DNA of 64,000 nt from Prochlorothrix hollandica PCC 9006 = CALU 1027 (lineage in GTDB: Bacteria > Cyanobacteriota > Cyanobacteriia > Prochlorotrichales > Prochlorotrichaceae): contig NZ_KB235937.1 in the NCBI RefSeq assembly GCF_000332315.1, positions 132,588 through 196,587 on the forward strand, read 5' to 3'. The notes beneath the pieces are model-generated. The model did no database searches. It was not told the origin of the DNA and saw nothing but the letters and a program-made list of their open reading frames with translations. Position numbers and translations under genes: made by a program. Positions 44,683-53,676 of the stretch are shown here, piece by piece. Positions within the stretch are counted from its first letter, which is position 1. Each line of letters begins with the position of its first letter.

Positions 44683-45060
44683 TTACTTAGCTTTGGGGCG
44701 CTTGGCTCCATACTTGGAACGCGCTTGCTTACGATCCTTCACCCCTGCGGTATCCAGGGTACCCCGGATGACATGGTAGCGAACCCCAGGTAGATCCTTA
44801 ACCCGACCGCCTCGAATCATAACCACGGAATGCTCCTGCAAGTTATGACCAATTCCAGGAATATAGGCCGTCACTTCAAAACCGGAGGTGAGGCGAACCC
44901 GAGCAACTTTGCGCAGGGCAGAGTTAGGCTTTTTAGGGGTAGTGGTGTAGACCCTGGTACAGACACCACGGCGCTGGGGGCAGCTTTTGAGGGCGGGTGA
45001 CTTGGTTTTCTTGCGGGCTACGCGGCGTTCATCGCGAATGAGTTGCTGAATGGTAGGCAT
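44683..45060 (-). CDS. rpsL: 30S ribosomal protein S12
   Basis: This 125-aa S12 has the decoding-centre loops [18 protein letters not shown] and [13 protein letters not shown]. The aspartate in VKDLPG is the residue methylthiolated by RimO, whose gene is also in this window (55559). It is the first gene of the str operon. The upstream region separates it from tsaD on the same strand by about 265 bp, including A7. Confidence 0.99.
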   Translation of the reverse strand: MPTIQQLIRDERRVARKKTKSPALKSCPQRRGVCTRVYTTTPKKPNSALRKVARVRLTSGFEVTAYIPGIGHNLQEHSVVMIRGGRVKDLPGVRYHVIRGTLDTAGVKDRKQARSKYGAKRPKAK

Positions 45061-45231
45061 TGTGGGGGAAGGGCGCGTTTCGTTTTGAAAAAACTTACAA
45101 ACGCTTACGATAGCCGAAAGAGGGGGATTCTGTCAAACTCGCTACTTCTATTTCAGAAATTTAAAATTGCTGCTGTACTTTAGCCTGACTGGCCATAACT
45201 TGATACCTTATTTCATCATTCATTCCTGAGC

Positions 45232-45343
45232 TACAGCAGTCCTACAGCAGTCCTACAGCAGTCCTAAATGGGTCGTGTGGTGTGCACACCACACAAGGGG
45301 TTTCAGCGATCGAGAGCCTTACCACTAATTTAGGGTTGCTGTA
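45232..45343 (+). repeat. Family-A element, copy A7, supplies the tsaD stop codon
   Basis: The body at 45254-45343 is short (about 90 bp, reduced central palindrome). It is preceded by two extra copies of its 11-bp end TACAGCAGTCC. The right end, read on the minus strand (TACAGCAACCCTAAATTAG), encodes the last residues TATLN and the stop codon of tsaD. Confidence 0.88.
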
Positions 45344-46386
45344 TATAGCTCCATCACCTGTTCCAACGCTAGCCGCGATCGCACCCCCAGATCCAGGGAC
45401 GATCGATGGCCACGCTGAAAATGATCAGCCGCCGCACAGGCAATCATCGCCGCATTGTCCGTACAGAGATGCAGCGGCGGGAACACTGCCTGTAGTCCTC
45501 GATCGCGGGCCGCAGCGGTCAACGTTTGCCGTAACCCCCGGTTGGCTGCCACCCCGCCTCCCACGGCGATCGTCCCCAGCCCTAAATCTAAGGCCGCCGC
45601 GATCGCCCGTTTAGTCAGGGATTGCGCCACCGTTGCCTGAAAGCTCGCCGCTAAATCCGCCAGGGGTAACTCAACATGAGCGGGTAGATCCGTCCGTAGC
45701 CGTTGGGTCAGCCGCAGCATCGCCGTTTTCAAACCGCTAAAACTGGAATCATAGGGATGGTACCCCCCGCCGGGGAGGGAAATACGGCCCTCCGGTAACG
45801 GGAACGCCTTGGCGTTGCCCTGGGCTGCGAGGCGATCGATCACCGGACCGCCGGGATACCCCAGATCCAACAGCCGCGCCACCTTATCAAAGGCTTCCCC
45901 CGCCGCATCATCCCGGGTCTGCCCCACGGTGCCATAGACCCCACAGTCTTTGACATGGATCAAACTTGTGTGGCCTCCCGACACCAATAGACAGAGAAAC
46001 GGTGGCTTTAAATCGGGCTGATCTAAATAGGTGGCATAAATATGGCCCTCCAGGTGATGAACCCCCAAAAACGCCTTGTTTTGCACCAGGGCCAGGGTTT
46101 TGCCCGCCATCAGGCCCACCAGCAACGCCCCCACCAACCCCGGAGCCACCGTTGCGCCAATGGCATCAATGTCAGCCCACGACAACTGGGCTTGGGTCAG
46201 GGCTTCCGTGATGGCAGGGTTGACGGCTTCCAAATGCTGACGGGAAGCCACCTCCGGCACCACTCCGCCATAATGGCGATGGGTCTCGATTTGCGATCGC
46301 ACCACACTGCTTAAAACTTGACGATTATTTACAATTGCAACGGCGGTTTCGTCACAACTTGTTTCAATCCCTAGAAGTGTTGCCAT
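45325..46386 (-). CDS. tsaD: tRNA N6-adenosine threonylcarbamoyltransferase TsaD
   Basis: TsaD transfers the threonylcarbamoyl group to A37 of ANN-decoding tRNAs. The 353-aa protein has the N-terminal phosphate-binding [16 protein letters not shown] and the metal-ligand motif [11 protein letters not shown] (two His). Further blocks are [36 protein letters not shown] and CTDNAAMIA with the metal-binding Asp. The start is the ATG at 46386. The last residues and TAG come from repeat A7, so the original C-terminus has been replaced. Confidence 0.96.
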   Translation of the reverse strand: MATLLGIETSCDETAVAIVNNRQVLSSVVRSQIETHRHYGGVVPEVASRQHLEAVNPAITEALTQAQLSWADIDAIGATVAPGLVGALLVGLMAGKTLALVQNKAFLGVHHLEGHIYATYLDQPDLKPPFLCLLVSGGHTSLIHVKDCGVYGTVGQTRDDAAGEAFDKVARLLDLGYPGGPVIDRLAAQGNAKAFPLPEGRISLPGGGYHPYDSSFSGLKTAMLRLTQRLRTDLPAHVELPLADLAASFQATVAQSLTKRAIAAALDLGLGTIAVGGGVAANRGLRQTLTAAARDRGLQAVFPPLHLCTDNAAMIACAAADHFQRGHRSSLDLGVRSRLALEQVMELYTATLN

Positions 46387-46898
46387 TCACTGATACGTTT
46401 ATTAAATATTTGCGCCAAATTATGCGTTATTTGTAAACGCCATTTTGGCCAAGCCTGGGGGAAACCCAACTGGGGGTTTCTTTCATCATACCGACTTCCA
46501 GAAACCTATTTATGCGAGGGAACCGGTGGCAACGACCGTCCCTTGGCGGGGTTAGTCTAGGCTGGCTCCTAGCCTTAGGATTATTCTGAAACTGAACCGG
46601 TGCATGTCCCTGATGGCGGGTGATTTCTGGGTTGGCTAATGGGTTTATGAACCTAGTCCGTCCATGTCCTGAAACCCTTGTCACGGCAAGTGTTCCTGGT
46701 GTTCAGAGTAGTTAATGGGGGACAGTCCTAGACTAGTTTCACGTTATCTCACCGTTAGCCTTGGGTATGGGTTTCTGCGATCGTCTCGTTATCCCCTTGA
46801 TGCCTCAGCGTTGGCCTTTAGACTTCCGTCTACCATCGATATCAAGGGGACTCCTGTAAGAAAAGCTTTTTGTTTTGTTATTGAAGGGAAACAATTCC
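46387..46898. other. Divergent spacer between tsaD and psaF
   Basis: Both promoters must lie here. A GAAACCC...GGGTTTC stem (46461-46480) is the only clear hairpin. No gene is supported. Confidence 0.5.
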
Positions 46899-47378
46899 AT
46901 GCGACGATTGTTTGCTCTCGTTTTCGCTGCCTTAGTTTGGTTTAGCGCTGTTCCTGCCGCTTCTGCCGCCGTTGCGGGCTTAACCCCCTGTAGCGAGTCC
47001 GCTGCCTTTATTGCACGGGCTGAAGCAGCAGCAACCCCCCAAGCAGAAGCACGTTTTGAAAGCTACGCCTCTGCTCTATGTGGCGAAGAAGGGCTACCTC
47101 ACCTGATTGTGGATGGACGTTGGAGCCATGCGGGTGACTTTATCATCCCCGGCTTAATGTTCCTCTATATCGCAGGCTGGATTGGCTGGGTTGGTCGGGC
47201 TTATCTGATCGAAGTGCACAAGCGCAAAGATCCCGTCAACTACGAAATCTTTATTGACGTACCCTTGGCGATGCAGTGTGCGTTTTCTGGCTTCACCTGG
47301 CCTGTTGCGGCCTTCCAGGAGTTTTCCTCTGGAACCTTAACGGTGGCCGATAGTCAGGTTACCACCTCCCCTCGCTAA
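46899..47378 (+). CDS. psaF: Photosystem I reaction center subunit III (PsaF)
   Basis: PsaF is a photosystem I subunit near the plastocyanin/cytochrome c6 docking side. The protein has a thylakoid-targeting signal (MRRLFALVFAALVWFSAVPAASA). The mature N-terminus contains the two conserved cysteines (TPCSES and SALCGEE), followed by GLPHLIVDGRWSHAGDFIIPGLMFLYIAGWIGWVGR with the transmembrane helix, and DVPLAMQCAFSGFTWPVAAFQE. The start is the ATG at 46899; a frame extension to 46875 lacks support. psaJ follows by 96 bp, the usual psaFJ operon. Confidence 0.98.
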   Translation: MRRLFALVFAALVWFSAVPAASAAVAGLTPCSESAAFIARAEAAATPQAEARFESYASALCGEEGLPHLIVDGRWSHAGDFIIPGLMFLYIAGWIGWVGRAYLIEVHKRKDPVNYEIFIDVPLAMQCAFSGFTWPVAAFQEFSSGTLTVADSQVTTSPR

Positions 47379-47474
47379 GCTAGGCCCATCCCTAGAACCC
47401 TAGCCCAGAGGAGTGCCGACTGTTTAGAGTCTGGCTTCGCCCTTGTCTCAGACAACCTTTAAGGACATGCCCCT

Positions 47475-47603
47475 ATGGATCCTAACTTCGCCAAGTTTAT
47501 GACCAGTGCGCCCGTCGTGGCTACACTGTGGTTGACCTTTACGGCTGGTTTGCTCATTGAAGTAAACCGCTTCCTGCCCGACTTGCTGTTCCATCCCCTC
47601 TAG
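47475..47603 (+). CDS. psaJ: Photosystem I reaction center subunit IX (PsaJ)
   Basis: This 42-aa one-helix protein begins [20 protein letters not shown] and ends [11 protein letters not shown]. That is the PsaJ pattern (short N-terminus, one TM helix, LLFHPL-type end). It packs beside PsaF in photosystem I. Its position directly after psaF confirms the call. Confidence 0.96.
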   Translation: MDPNFAKFMTSAPVVATLWLTFTAGLLIEVNRFLPDLLFHPL

Positions 47604-47916
47604 GGTGAACCCTGGGGATTATAGGCGCTTTGGGCATTGCCTGGATTGTCCCATCCCCTGGAATCTGGCCTTCACCCTGGCCTCTGCTGGCTTAACTCTC
47701 CTGAGGGGAGCTAACCGGCTCTAGAGTTTCCCTCTACAGCGGCAATCTTTGCCCAGTGGGGGTAAGCGCTGGGGTGTTTGGATCCATTCTTAAACTATCG
47801 TTAGACCGTCGTTAGACCGTTTTTAATCACCCGGTTGATCCCTCCCCTGCGACGGGCCAACCCTCAGGTTGATAGTGGTTGACAGTGGTCTATTACAAAA
47901 TTTGGAAGAACTAGGG

Positions 47917-47951
47917 GGGCAATCATCTAAACGATGATTGCCCTTTTTTTA
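47917..47951 (+). terminator. Rho-independent terminator of psaFJ
   Basis: GGGCAATCATC-TAAAC-GATGATTGCCC with an 11-bp perfect stem followed by TTTTTTT. It lies about 315 bp after psaJ. Confidence 0.93.
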
Positions 47952-47992
47952 TTACATTTGGGCCGACGGTAGACCCCGATCGCCACCTCTCT

Positions 47993-48054
47993 AGTTCCCC
48001 TCTCTAGTTCCCCTCTCTAGTTCCCCTCTCTAGTTCCCCTCTCTAGTTCCCCTT
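47993..48054. repeat. 13-bp tandem array (TCTCTAGTTCCCC)
   Basis: About five near-identical units, non-coding. Confidence 0.95.
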
Positions 48055-48441
48055 GTTCATCGCCCCCACAGCGGCAACTACAGCACCAGCCCCGACCTAG
48101 AGCTGGTTTTGTCCCCGTTCCCATATTCCGTGTATACGGAGAGAACGCGCCAGGGATCATCGCGTTAATGGTTGCAAATTTAGGCAGACATAGATCTTTA
48201 CGTCTTGGATCAGAAAAGGCTAGAACAGAGGGGAGAGACTAGAATAAGATTGATTTGGATCACGATCGCATCCTCAGCCATCGCACACAGAACGATCTCA
48301 CCGATCACAATTGTCTGTGCTTCGATCGCTGTACCCGCGATCGTCGCCCGTCGTCCATTGCCCTGAAGGCTCATCGGAGTCTTGAGCTTGCTGTGGATTG
48401 CAGACCGATGACAACGACCTAAGCTGATGGATCTGTAGTTA

Positions 48442-48544
48442 TACAGCAATCCTAAATCAGTTTTAAGGATCTCGATGGCTGAAACCCTCTGTGTGGTGTG
48501 CGCCCTCCGGGCGCACACCACGCAACCCATTTGGGACTGCTGTA
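48442..48544 (-). repeat. Family-A element, copy A8 (103 bp)
   Basis: TACAGCAATCCTAAAT to CATTTGGGACTGCTGTA, with GTGTGGTGTGCGCCC/GGGCGCACACCAC core. Confidence 0.92.
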
Positions 48545-48795
48545 GATCTGTAGTTATAGATCTGTAGTTCCTGAAAATCTGGCTAGGTCTAAGATCAAGA
48601 CCATGGGGTTTGCCCAGGGGTGGCCTTGTTGTCATCCACCAACTCTAGGCTTCTTCCCAAAGCAGAGAGATTGACCCCACAGCGGAAGGCTATCCCTCCT
48701 GTTGGCAGAGGTCTCATCGTTCCTGGGGTGGTATGGGTTAGGGTCTCCCAATCCTACTGCCTGCCCTCTACGCCGTCTTAACTGCGAAAATCGCA

Positions 48796-49239
48796 ATGAA
48801 CTATTCCTCCTCAACCCCCTCATCTTTACCGGCACCTTGCATTATTGATCAGGGTACGTTAGTCCATAAAGAAGATATTCGTCGAATTCTGTCTGATTTG
48901 GGTCAGGTGCATTACATTCACCTCCAAGATGATTGCGTGATCCAAGAGGGTGATGGCTATGTTTTAGAGGTGTTTGCCGACAGTATTCAGGCAACCCTAG
49001 TGGCCAACCATGCCCTGTATCTCAATGTCCATAGCTTTGACTATTTAGAGCTGGGTCGTCCCCAGGATCAAACCTGTTATTTTGATTTGGTTCAAGATAA
49101 CCGCCGTCTCCGCCTCATACCCCTGTCTAATCCCCTCCAAGGGGGCGATGCCCGCAACCTCAATTCCGCCGCCCTGGAAGCCATGATGACGGATGTGCTG
49201 TCGGCCAGTTGGGATGCTCAACTGGATGACGACGACTAA
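48796..49239 (+). CDS. Conserved cyanobacterial hypothetical protein (147 aa)
   Basis: The core EDIRRILSDLGQVHYIHLQDDCVIQEGDGYVLEVFADSIQATLVANHALYLNVHSFDYLELG is a pattern I recall from a conserved cyanobacterial protein of unknown function. The N-terminus is Ser/Pro-rich and the end acidic (DAQLDDDD). There is no signal peptide or membrane segment. The start is the ATG at 48796. It lies alone, with A9 following about 130 bp after the stop. Confidence 0.78.
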   Translation: MNYSSSTPSSLPAPCIIDQGTLVHKEDIRRILSDLGQVHYIHLQDDCVIQEGDGYVLEVFADSIQATLVANHALYLNVHSFDYLELGRPQDQTCYFDLVQDNRRLRLIPLSNPLQGGDARNLNSAALEAMMTDVLSASWDAQLDDDD

Positions 49240-49368
49240 GACCCTGGGTTGCCCAACCCCAGACCGAGACCATCGTTGCAGCGATCAACGTTCCAGGAGA
49301 CCACGGTTCCCAGACATCCCAGGTTCAGGGGGCTGTCTGGGACGAGTCGATTGTTCCAATTCTGTCGA

Positions 49369-49471
49369 TACAGCAACCCTAAATCAGTTGTAAGGATCTC
49401 GACGGCTGAAACCCTTGGTGTGGTGTGCCCCCTCCGGGGGCACACCACACGACCCATTTAGGACTGCTGTA
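49369..49471 (-). repeat. Family-A element, copy A9 (103 bp), upstream of tgt
   Basis: TACAGCAACCCTAAAT to ATTTAGGACTGCTGTA, with the same perfect GC-rich core as A2 and A4. Confidence 0.95.
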
Positions 49472-49615
49472 TGTCGGCTTCATGTCGATGGGTCGGCTTA
49501 ATATAGTCGGCTCGATATCGAGGTGCCCTAAGGTGTACTATTCTGTCTTGGCGTGGGTTTCCTCGGTGAACAGTGAGGGGAAAGGGCCACGACTTGTTTT
49601 TCCTTTTGTTTTTCC

Positions 49616-50785
49616 TTGCCGAGAATTCCATTGTTAAATTTTCAGTTTCACTGCCAAGCCCAGTGTTCCCACAGTCATGCGCGGGCAGGGCAATGGACAA
49701 CGCCCCATGGGGTGGTGGAAACCCCTCGCTTTATGCCCGTGGGCACCACCGCCACCGTCAAGGGGGTCACCCCGGCCCAACTGGTGGATACCGGGGCACA
49801 GATGGTCTTAGCCAATACCTACCATTTGCATCTGCAACCCGGTGAATCCATTGTGGCCAAAGCTGGGGGGCTACATTCCTTTATGCAGTGGTCTGGTCCC
49901 CTCCTGACGGATTCCGGGGGGTTTCAGGTGTTTAGCCTCAGTGGGCTGCGCAAGATTCAAGAAGATGGGGTCACCTTTCGATCGCCCCGGGATGGTCGCA
50001 CCATTCACCTCACCCCCGAAAAATCCATTGAGATTCAGAACCAGTTGGGGGCTGATGTGATCATGGCCTTTGATGAATGTCCCCCCTATCCCGCCACCCG
50101 CGAGGAGGTGACAGCGGCCACCGATCGCACCTACCGTTGGCTCCAGCGATGTATAGCGGCTCACCAGCGTTCCGATCAGGCACTGTTTGGGATTGTCCAG
50201 GGGGGAACATTTTTAGATTTACGGGCTAAAACGGCCCAGTCTTTGGTGGAATTGGATCTACCGGGTTATGCCATTGGTGGAGTCAGCGTTGGGGAACCTG
50301 CCGCCTTTATCCAGGCCATTGTGGCGGCGACGGCTCCCCTGCTGCCGGTGGATAAGCCCCGCTATTTGATGGGGGTGGGGACCTATCGGGAGATGGCCCA
50401 AGCCATTGCGGCGGGGATTGATTTATTTGATTGTGTCATTCCCACCCGCCTCGCCCGCCATGGGGCTGTGTTGAGCCAGGGCCATCGTTGGAACATTAAA
50501 AACGCCCAATACCGGGAAGACTTCACCCCTTTGGATGACACTTGCCCCTGCTATACCTGCCAAACCTTTAGTCGGGCCTATTTGAACCATTTGGTGCGAT
50601 CGCGGGAGGTTCTCGCCTATACCCTGCTGTCGATCCACAACATTACGGAACTGGTGCGCTTTACCCAACGCATTCGCGCCAGCATTCTGGACGATCGCTT
50701 TACGGAGGAGTTTGCCCCCTACCTCCAGCCCGATCCCCTGCCCAGCGAAGAACCCTTTGTCTCTTCCCTTCTACAGCAATCCTGA
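49616..50785 (+). CDS. tgt: tRNA-guanine transglycosylase
   Basis: Tgt exchanges guanine for preQ1 at the wobble position of GUN-anticodon tRNAs. The 389-aa protein has the [15 protein letters not shown] start block, [13 protein letters not shown] (general-acid Asp), [19 protein letters not shown] and [14 protein letters not shown] (nucleophile Asp). The zinc site is [17 protein letters not shown]. Homology begins at [17 protein letters not shown], but no ATG is available. The start must be a TTG (49616 or 49631). The last residues QQS and the TGA come from the repeat A10. Confidence 0.95.
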   Translation: MPRIPLLNFQFHCQAQCSHSHARAGQWTTPHGVVETPRFMPVGTTATVKGVTPAQLVDTGAQMVLANTYHLHLQPGESIVAKAGGLHSFMQWSGPLLTDSGGFQVFSLSGLRKIQEDGVTFRSPRDGRTIHLTPEKSIEIQNQLGADVIMAFDECPPYPATREEVTAATDRTYRWLQRCIAAHQRSDQALFGIVQGGTFLDLRAKTAQSLVELDLPGYAIGGVSVGEPAAFIQAIVAATAPLLPVDKPRYLMGVGTYREMAQAIAAGIDLFDCVIPTRLARHGAVLSQGHRWNIKNAQYREDFTPLDDTCPCYTCQTFSRAYLNHLVRSREVLAYTLLSIHNITELVRFTQRIRASILDDRFTEEFAPYLQPDPLPSEEPFVSSLLQQS

Positions 50786-50874
50786 ATCAGTTGTAAGGAT
50801 CTCGATGGCGGAAACCCTTTGTGTGGTTAGCACCGGGAAGGCGCACACCACACGACCCCTTTCGGACTGCTGTA
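50772..50874 (-). repeat. Family-A element, copy A10 (103 bp), supplies the tgt stop codon
   Basis: TACAGCAATCCTGAATC begins inside the tgt reading frame: CTA CAG CAA TCC TGA. The end is TTTCGGACTGCTGTA. The central palindrome is partly degenerate. Confidence 0.9.
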
Positions 50875-50911
50875 GATCAGGAGATCAGACACTATCTCTG
50901 ATCTCCCAGCC

Positions 50912-51493
50912 ATGAACCCCTTGCCTCTTCCCTCGCCGAACGCCAGAGCCGCCATGAACCGTGCCTTCCGCCCCCATTGGGATGAATATTTTCTGCTGGT
51001 GGCCAAGCTAGTCGCCACCCGATCCACCTGTTTGGCCTGTCCGGTGGGTGCCGTGATTGTGAAAGATCGCCAAATTTTGGCCACCGGCTACAATGGTCCC
51101 CCCGCTGGGTCTCCCCACTGCACCGATCAGGGGTTTTGTTACGGTGATCTGGAGCATTGTGGCCAAAGCCGATCGCTGCCGTCGCGATCGATCCACGCCG
51201 AAGCCAATGCCATTGCCTATGCTGCCAAGCATGGTGTTTCCGTGAATGGGGCGGTCATCTATGCCACCAAGGAGCCGTGTTTGGCCTGTCTTAAAGCCAT
51301 TATTGCGGCGGGTATTGACCAGGTTTTCTATGAAACCCCCAGCCACCCTGGTGATGCGGATGTGGTGCGGGACTCCTTTGTGGCGGCGGGGTTAGTGCAG
51401 TTACAGCGTTTACAGATTTCCCCCGCAGCGTTAACCAAAGCCGTCACCTTTCTGGAACAACCGATGCTGAGCCAGATGGTGGATCCCCCCTAG
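50912..51493 (+). CDS. Deoxycytidylate deaminase family protein (ComEB-like)
   Basis: This 193-aa zinc-dependent deaminase likely converts dCMP to dUMP for thymidylate synthesis. The zinc motif is SIHAEANAIAYAA (H and catalytic E) with TKEPCLACLKAIIAAGI (the two Cys). CPVGAVIVKDRQILATGYNGPPAGSPHC and the cysteine-rich CYGDLEHCG insertion are typical of the dCMP-deaminase group. The start is the ATG at 50912 or, more like homologues, the ATG at 50954 (MNRAFRPHWDEYF). Repeat A10 lies 37 bp upstream. It converges on recF with 15 bp between the stops. Confidence 0.9.
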   Translation: MNPLPLPSPNARAAMNRAFRPHWDEYFLLVAKLVATRSTCLACPVGAVIVKDRQILATGYNGPPAGSPHCTDQGFCYGDLEHCGQSRSLPSRSIHAEANAIAYAAKHGVSVNGAVIYATKEPCLACLKAIIAAGIDQVFYETPSHPGDADVVRDSFVAAGLVQLQRLQISPAALTKAVTFLEQPMLSQMVDPP

Positions 51494-51508
51494 TTTCTGT
51501 CCTGGATC

Positions 51509-52780
51509 CTAGATCACTTGCCCCCCCTCCACGGTCAAAATTTGGGAGTCCCGCCGCCAGTGGGCATCAAAGGCTCCCAGATGGGTGGTGGTGATCAGGG
51601 TTTGAAAGCGATCGTCAATGGCTTCCAACAGTTGGTTTTGGCGTTTGAGATCCAGCTCCGCCAAGACATCATCCAGCAACAACACCGGCGGCTCCCCAAT
51701 CACGGTTTCCAGTAACTCCAACTCCGCCAACTTGATGGCTAGCACCACGGTTCGCTGTTGTCCTTGGGAGCCATAGTGGCGGGCCGGGGTCTCATTAATC
51801 CACAGTTCCACCTCATCCCGGTGGGGTCCCACCAGGGAATTGCCCTGGGATCGTTCGGCGGCAGATCGATCGCCCATACGATCTAAAAAAAGAGCTTGTA
51901 AATAGTCTGGATTATCCAGCAAGTCCGGCTGATCACCGCTGACATTGGGCAAATACTGGATCCGTAATAGCTCCCGACAGCCACTAATGCGTTGGTGCCA
52001 CTGTTGGGCCAGGGGAGCCAAGCGGTGCAAGGCTCGCTGTCGTCGCCGCATCACCTGGGTTCCCAGGCTGGCCAGTTGGGCATCCCACAGGGCCAACTCA
52101 GAGGTTGGGGACAAGGGATCCGCCGAACCATCGTCCCACCCTGGGCTAGCCTCTGCCCCCCAGGCTTCCTGAGCCAGGGCTTGATCGTCTGGGAACAGGG
52201 AATGATCCATCGCTGACCCTTGGGCTAAGCCCTGGCCACCCTTGCCTAGACGATTGCCCCGGTTGACCCCAGGGAGATCCTGTCGCAGCAGGGCGTTGCG
52301 TTGCCGGAGCACCCGGCCATACTGCTGCAAGAGATGGGCAGCCACCGGTTCCAACTGCATCAGTAGGCCATCAATCCAATCCCGCCGCTGGCCCGGACCA
52401 CCCCGCACTAAGTCCAAATCCAGGGACGAAAATTGCACCGCATTGAGGGTCCCCAGGAGATCCAGTTGGCGGCGCAGGGTTTCTGTGTTGAGTAAGGCGG
52501 TGCGACGACCGGAGACCCGTAGGGTCAGGCCCACTTTATAAAACCCCAAATCCCGTTGCAGAAAGGCGGTGATGTCGCCGCTGTCGTGGCTATCCTGCAC
52601 CAAGTCCCGATCGCGGCTAACACGGTGCGATCGCAGGCTGGCCAACAGTTCCACCGCTTCCAACAGGTTCGACTTGCCCTGAGCATTGTCCCCCACCACC
52701 AGGGTCTTGGGGGCCGTAAAGGTCACGGTTTGATCGGTGTAGTTCCGAAAATGGCGCAGGTGGAGGTGCTGTAGAAACAT
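51509..52780 (-). CDS. recF: DNA replication/repair protein RecF
   Basis: RecF binds gapped DNA and helps RecOR load RecA. The N-terminus is [21 protein letters not shown], and Walker A is [15 protein letters not shown]. The family blocks [62 protein letters not shown] and the Walker B/D-loop [20 protein letters not shown] follow. At 423 aa it is longer than usual because of a Gly/Asp/Ser-rich insertion of about 50 residues (near 175-225, [15 protein letters not shown]...). The ATG at 52780 fits homologues, and an in-frame extension reaches 52846. Confidence 0.95.
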   Translation of the reverse strand: MFLQHLHLRHFRNYTDQTVTFTAPKTLVVGDNAQGKSNLLEAVELLASLRSHRVSRDRDLVQDSHDSGDITAFLQRDLGFYKVGLTLRVSGRRTALLNTETLRRQLDLLGTLNAVQFSSLDLDLVRGGPGQRRDWIDGLLMQLEPVAAHLLQQYGRVLRQRNALLRQDLPGVNRGNRLGKGGQGLAQGSAMDHSLFPDDQALAQEAWGAEASPGWDDGSADPLSPTSELALWDAQLASLGTQVMRRRQRALHRLAPLAQQWHQRISGCRELLRIQYLPNVSGDQPDLLDNPDYLQALFLDRMGDRSAAERSQGNSLVGPHRDEVELWINETPARHYGSQGQQRTVVLAIKLAELELLETVIGEPPVLLLDDVLAELDLKRQNQLLEAIDDRFQTLITTTHLGAFDAHWRRDSQILTVEGGQVI

Positions 52781-53057
52781 GAGGGGGTAGCCATACCAGG
52801 GGTAAATGGTGTTATAATCTTGCAACCCGCTGAACAGTGCAGCCACAGTCTAGCCATAGTCTAGCCACAGTCTAGCCACTGATAGAATTCAGCACTAGGG
52901 TGACTTCTTGGCTTCCTCTTCTGGTACATTGTTTTAGGTCTATGGGTTAGGTCTGGGTCTTAGATTTGCCCTTGGGGCATTCTTGGGCTTGATTCAGACT
53001 CACCCTGTTCCGTTGTAAGCTCTGGCTTACCTAGATTGACTAGTTTCCCCATGGTTA
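52781..53057. other. Spacer between recF and the tRNA gene
   Basis: A short 12-bp array (AGTCTAGCCACA-type, about three units) at 52845-52880 is the only structure seen. Confidence 0.6.
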
Positions 53058-53130
53058 GGGCATGTAGCTCAGTGGATAGAGCATCAGATTCCGGTTCTGA
53101 GGGTCGGGGGTTCGAATCCCTTCATGCTCG
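53058..53130 (+). tRNA. tRNA-Arg (anticodon CCG)
   Basis: The cloverleaf is complete. Acceptor GGGCATG pairs with CATGCTC (one G-U), the D arm is GCTC...GAGC, and the anticodon stem CAGA/TCTG encloses TTCCGGT with anticodon CCG. The T arm GGGGG-TTCGAAT-CCCTT-type contains the TTCGAAT loop, and the discriminator is G. CCA is not encoded. Confidence 0.93.
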
Positions 53131-53139
53131 TTTGATAAT

Positions 53140-53235
53140 TATGTTTTGCTGGCCTTCGTTTTGCTGGCCTTCGTTTGGCTAGCCTTAGTTTTACTGGCCT
53201 TCGCTTGGCTAGCGTTCGTTTTGCTGGCCTGCCTA
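53140..53235. repeat. 15-bp tandem array (TTCGTTTTGCTGGCC) after the tRNA gene
   Basis: About six imperfect units begin roughly 10 nt after the tRNA 3' end. The minus ORF across it is a by-product. Confidence 0.88.
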
Positions 53236-53258
53236 CAATCCTGGGCAGTAATCCAAAC

Positions 53259-53309
53259 GTAGTGAGGTCGTAACGGTACGACAAGGCTCACAACCTGTCT
53301 TTTCACTAC
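53259..53309 (+). repeat. Repeat D, copy 2 (51 bp)
   Basis: GTAGTGAGGTCGTAACGG to GTCTTTTCACTAC, the inverted match of 11182-11232. The ends form a GTAGTGA/TCACTAC inverted repeat. Confidence 0.78.
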
Positions 53310-53676
53310 CTAAACAGCACTACCCAATCCTTTGGCCGTCCCATCTGAGACTGGGCCTAATGGGAGTGATCCGGTCTGCCCTGGGCTGCTGCTATTCCTT
53401 AGCCACCCAGGGTTTTAGGATTCAGAAGCCACCCAGGGTTTTAGGGTCAGATTTTGATCAGAATTCTGAATTCTGATCATTCAAAAACTCTGATGGCAAC
53501 GGATGGGTGATTTAAATGGGTCATTAAACCAGTTCCTGCTGGGCTGAGCCGCCAGTTTTGGGGCCGATCGGCCCACCCTGGCCCACCCTGGCCCGCCATT
53601 AGCGATGGTATTCGCCCCGGTATCGGGGGGCATCTCCTACCCCCCCCACAGACCCTGGCTGATCCAGCAGCGAGGA
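53310..53676. other. Spacer between repeat D2 and btpA
   Basis: It holds short direct repeats (AGCCACCCAGGGTTTTAGG twice near 53401-53450) and a GATCAGAATTCTGAATTCTGATC palindrome region near 53455. No gene is seen. Confidence 0.5.

Larger units (their letters stand above)
47604..48795. other. 1.19-kb gene-free stretch after psaJ
   Basis: The stretch holds a strong terminator (47917-47951), a 13-bp tandem array (47993-48054) and family-A element A8 (48442-48544). The minus ORF at 48210-48635 runs through A8 and has no protein-family pattern. Confidence 0.7.

Noticed and set aside
48210-48635. 141-aa minus ORF after psaJ
   Set aside because: About a third of it is family-A element A8 translated. 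No conserved pattern was found.
53084-53284. Lysine/arginine/proline-rich 66-aa ORF
   Set aside because: It is the reverse translation of the 15-bp array and overlaps the tRNA-Arg gene.
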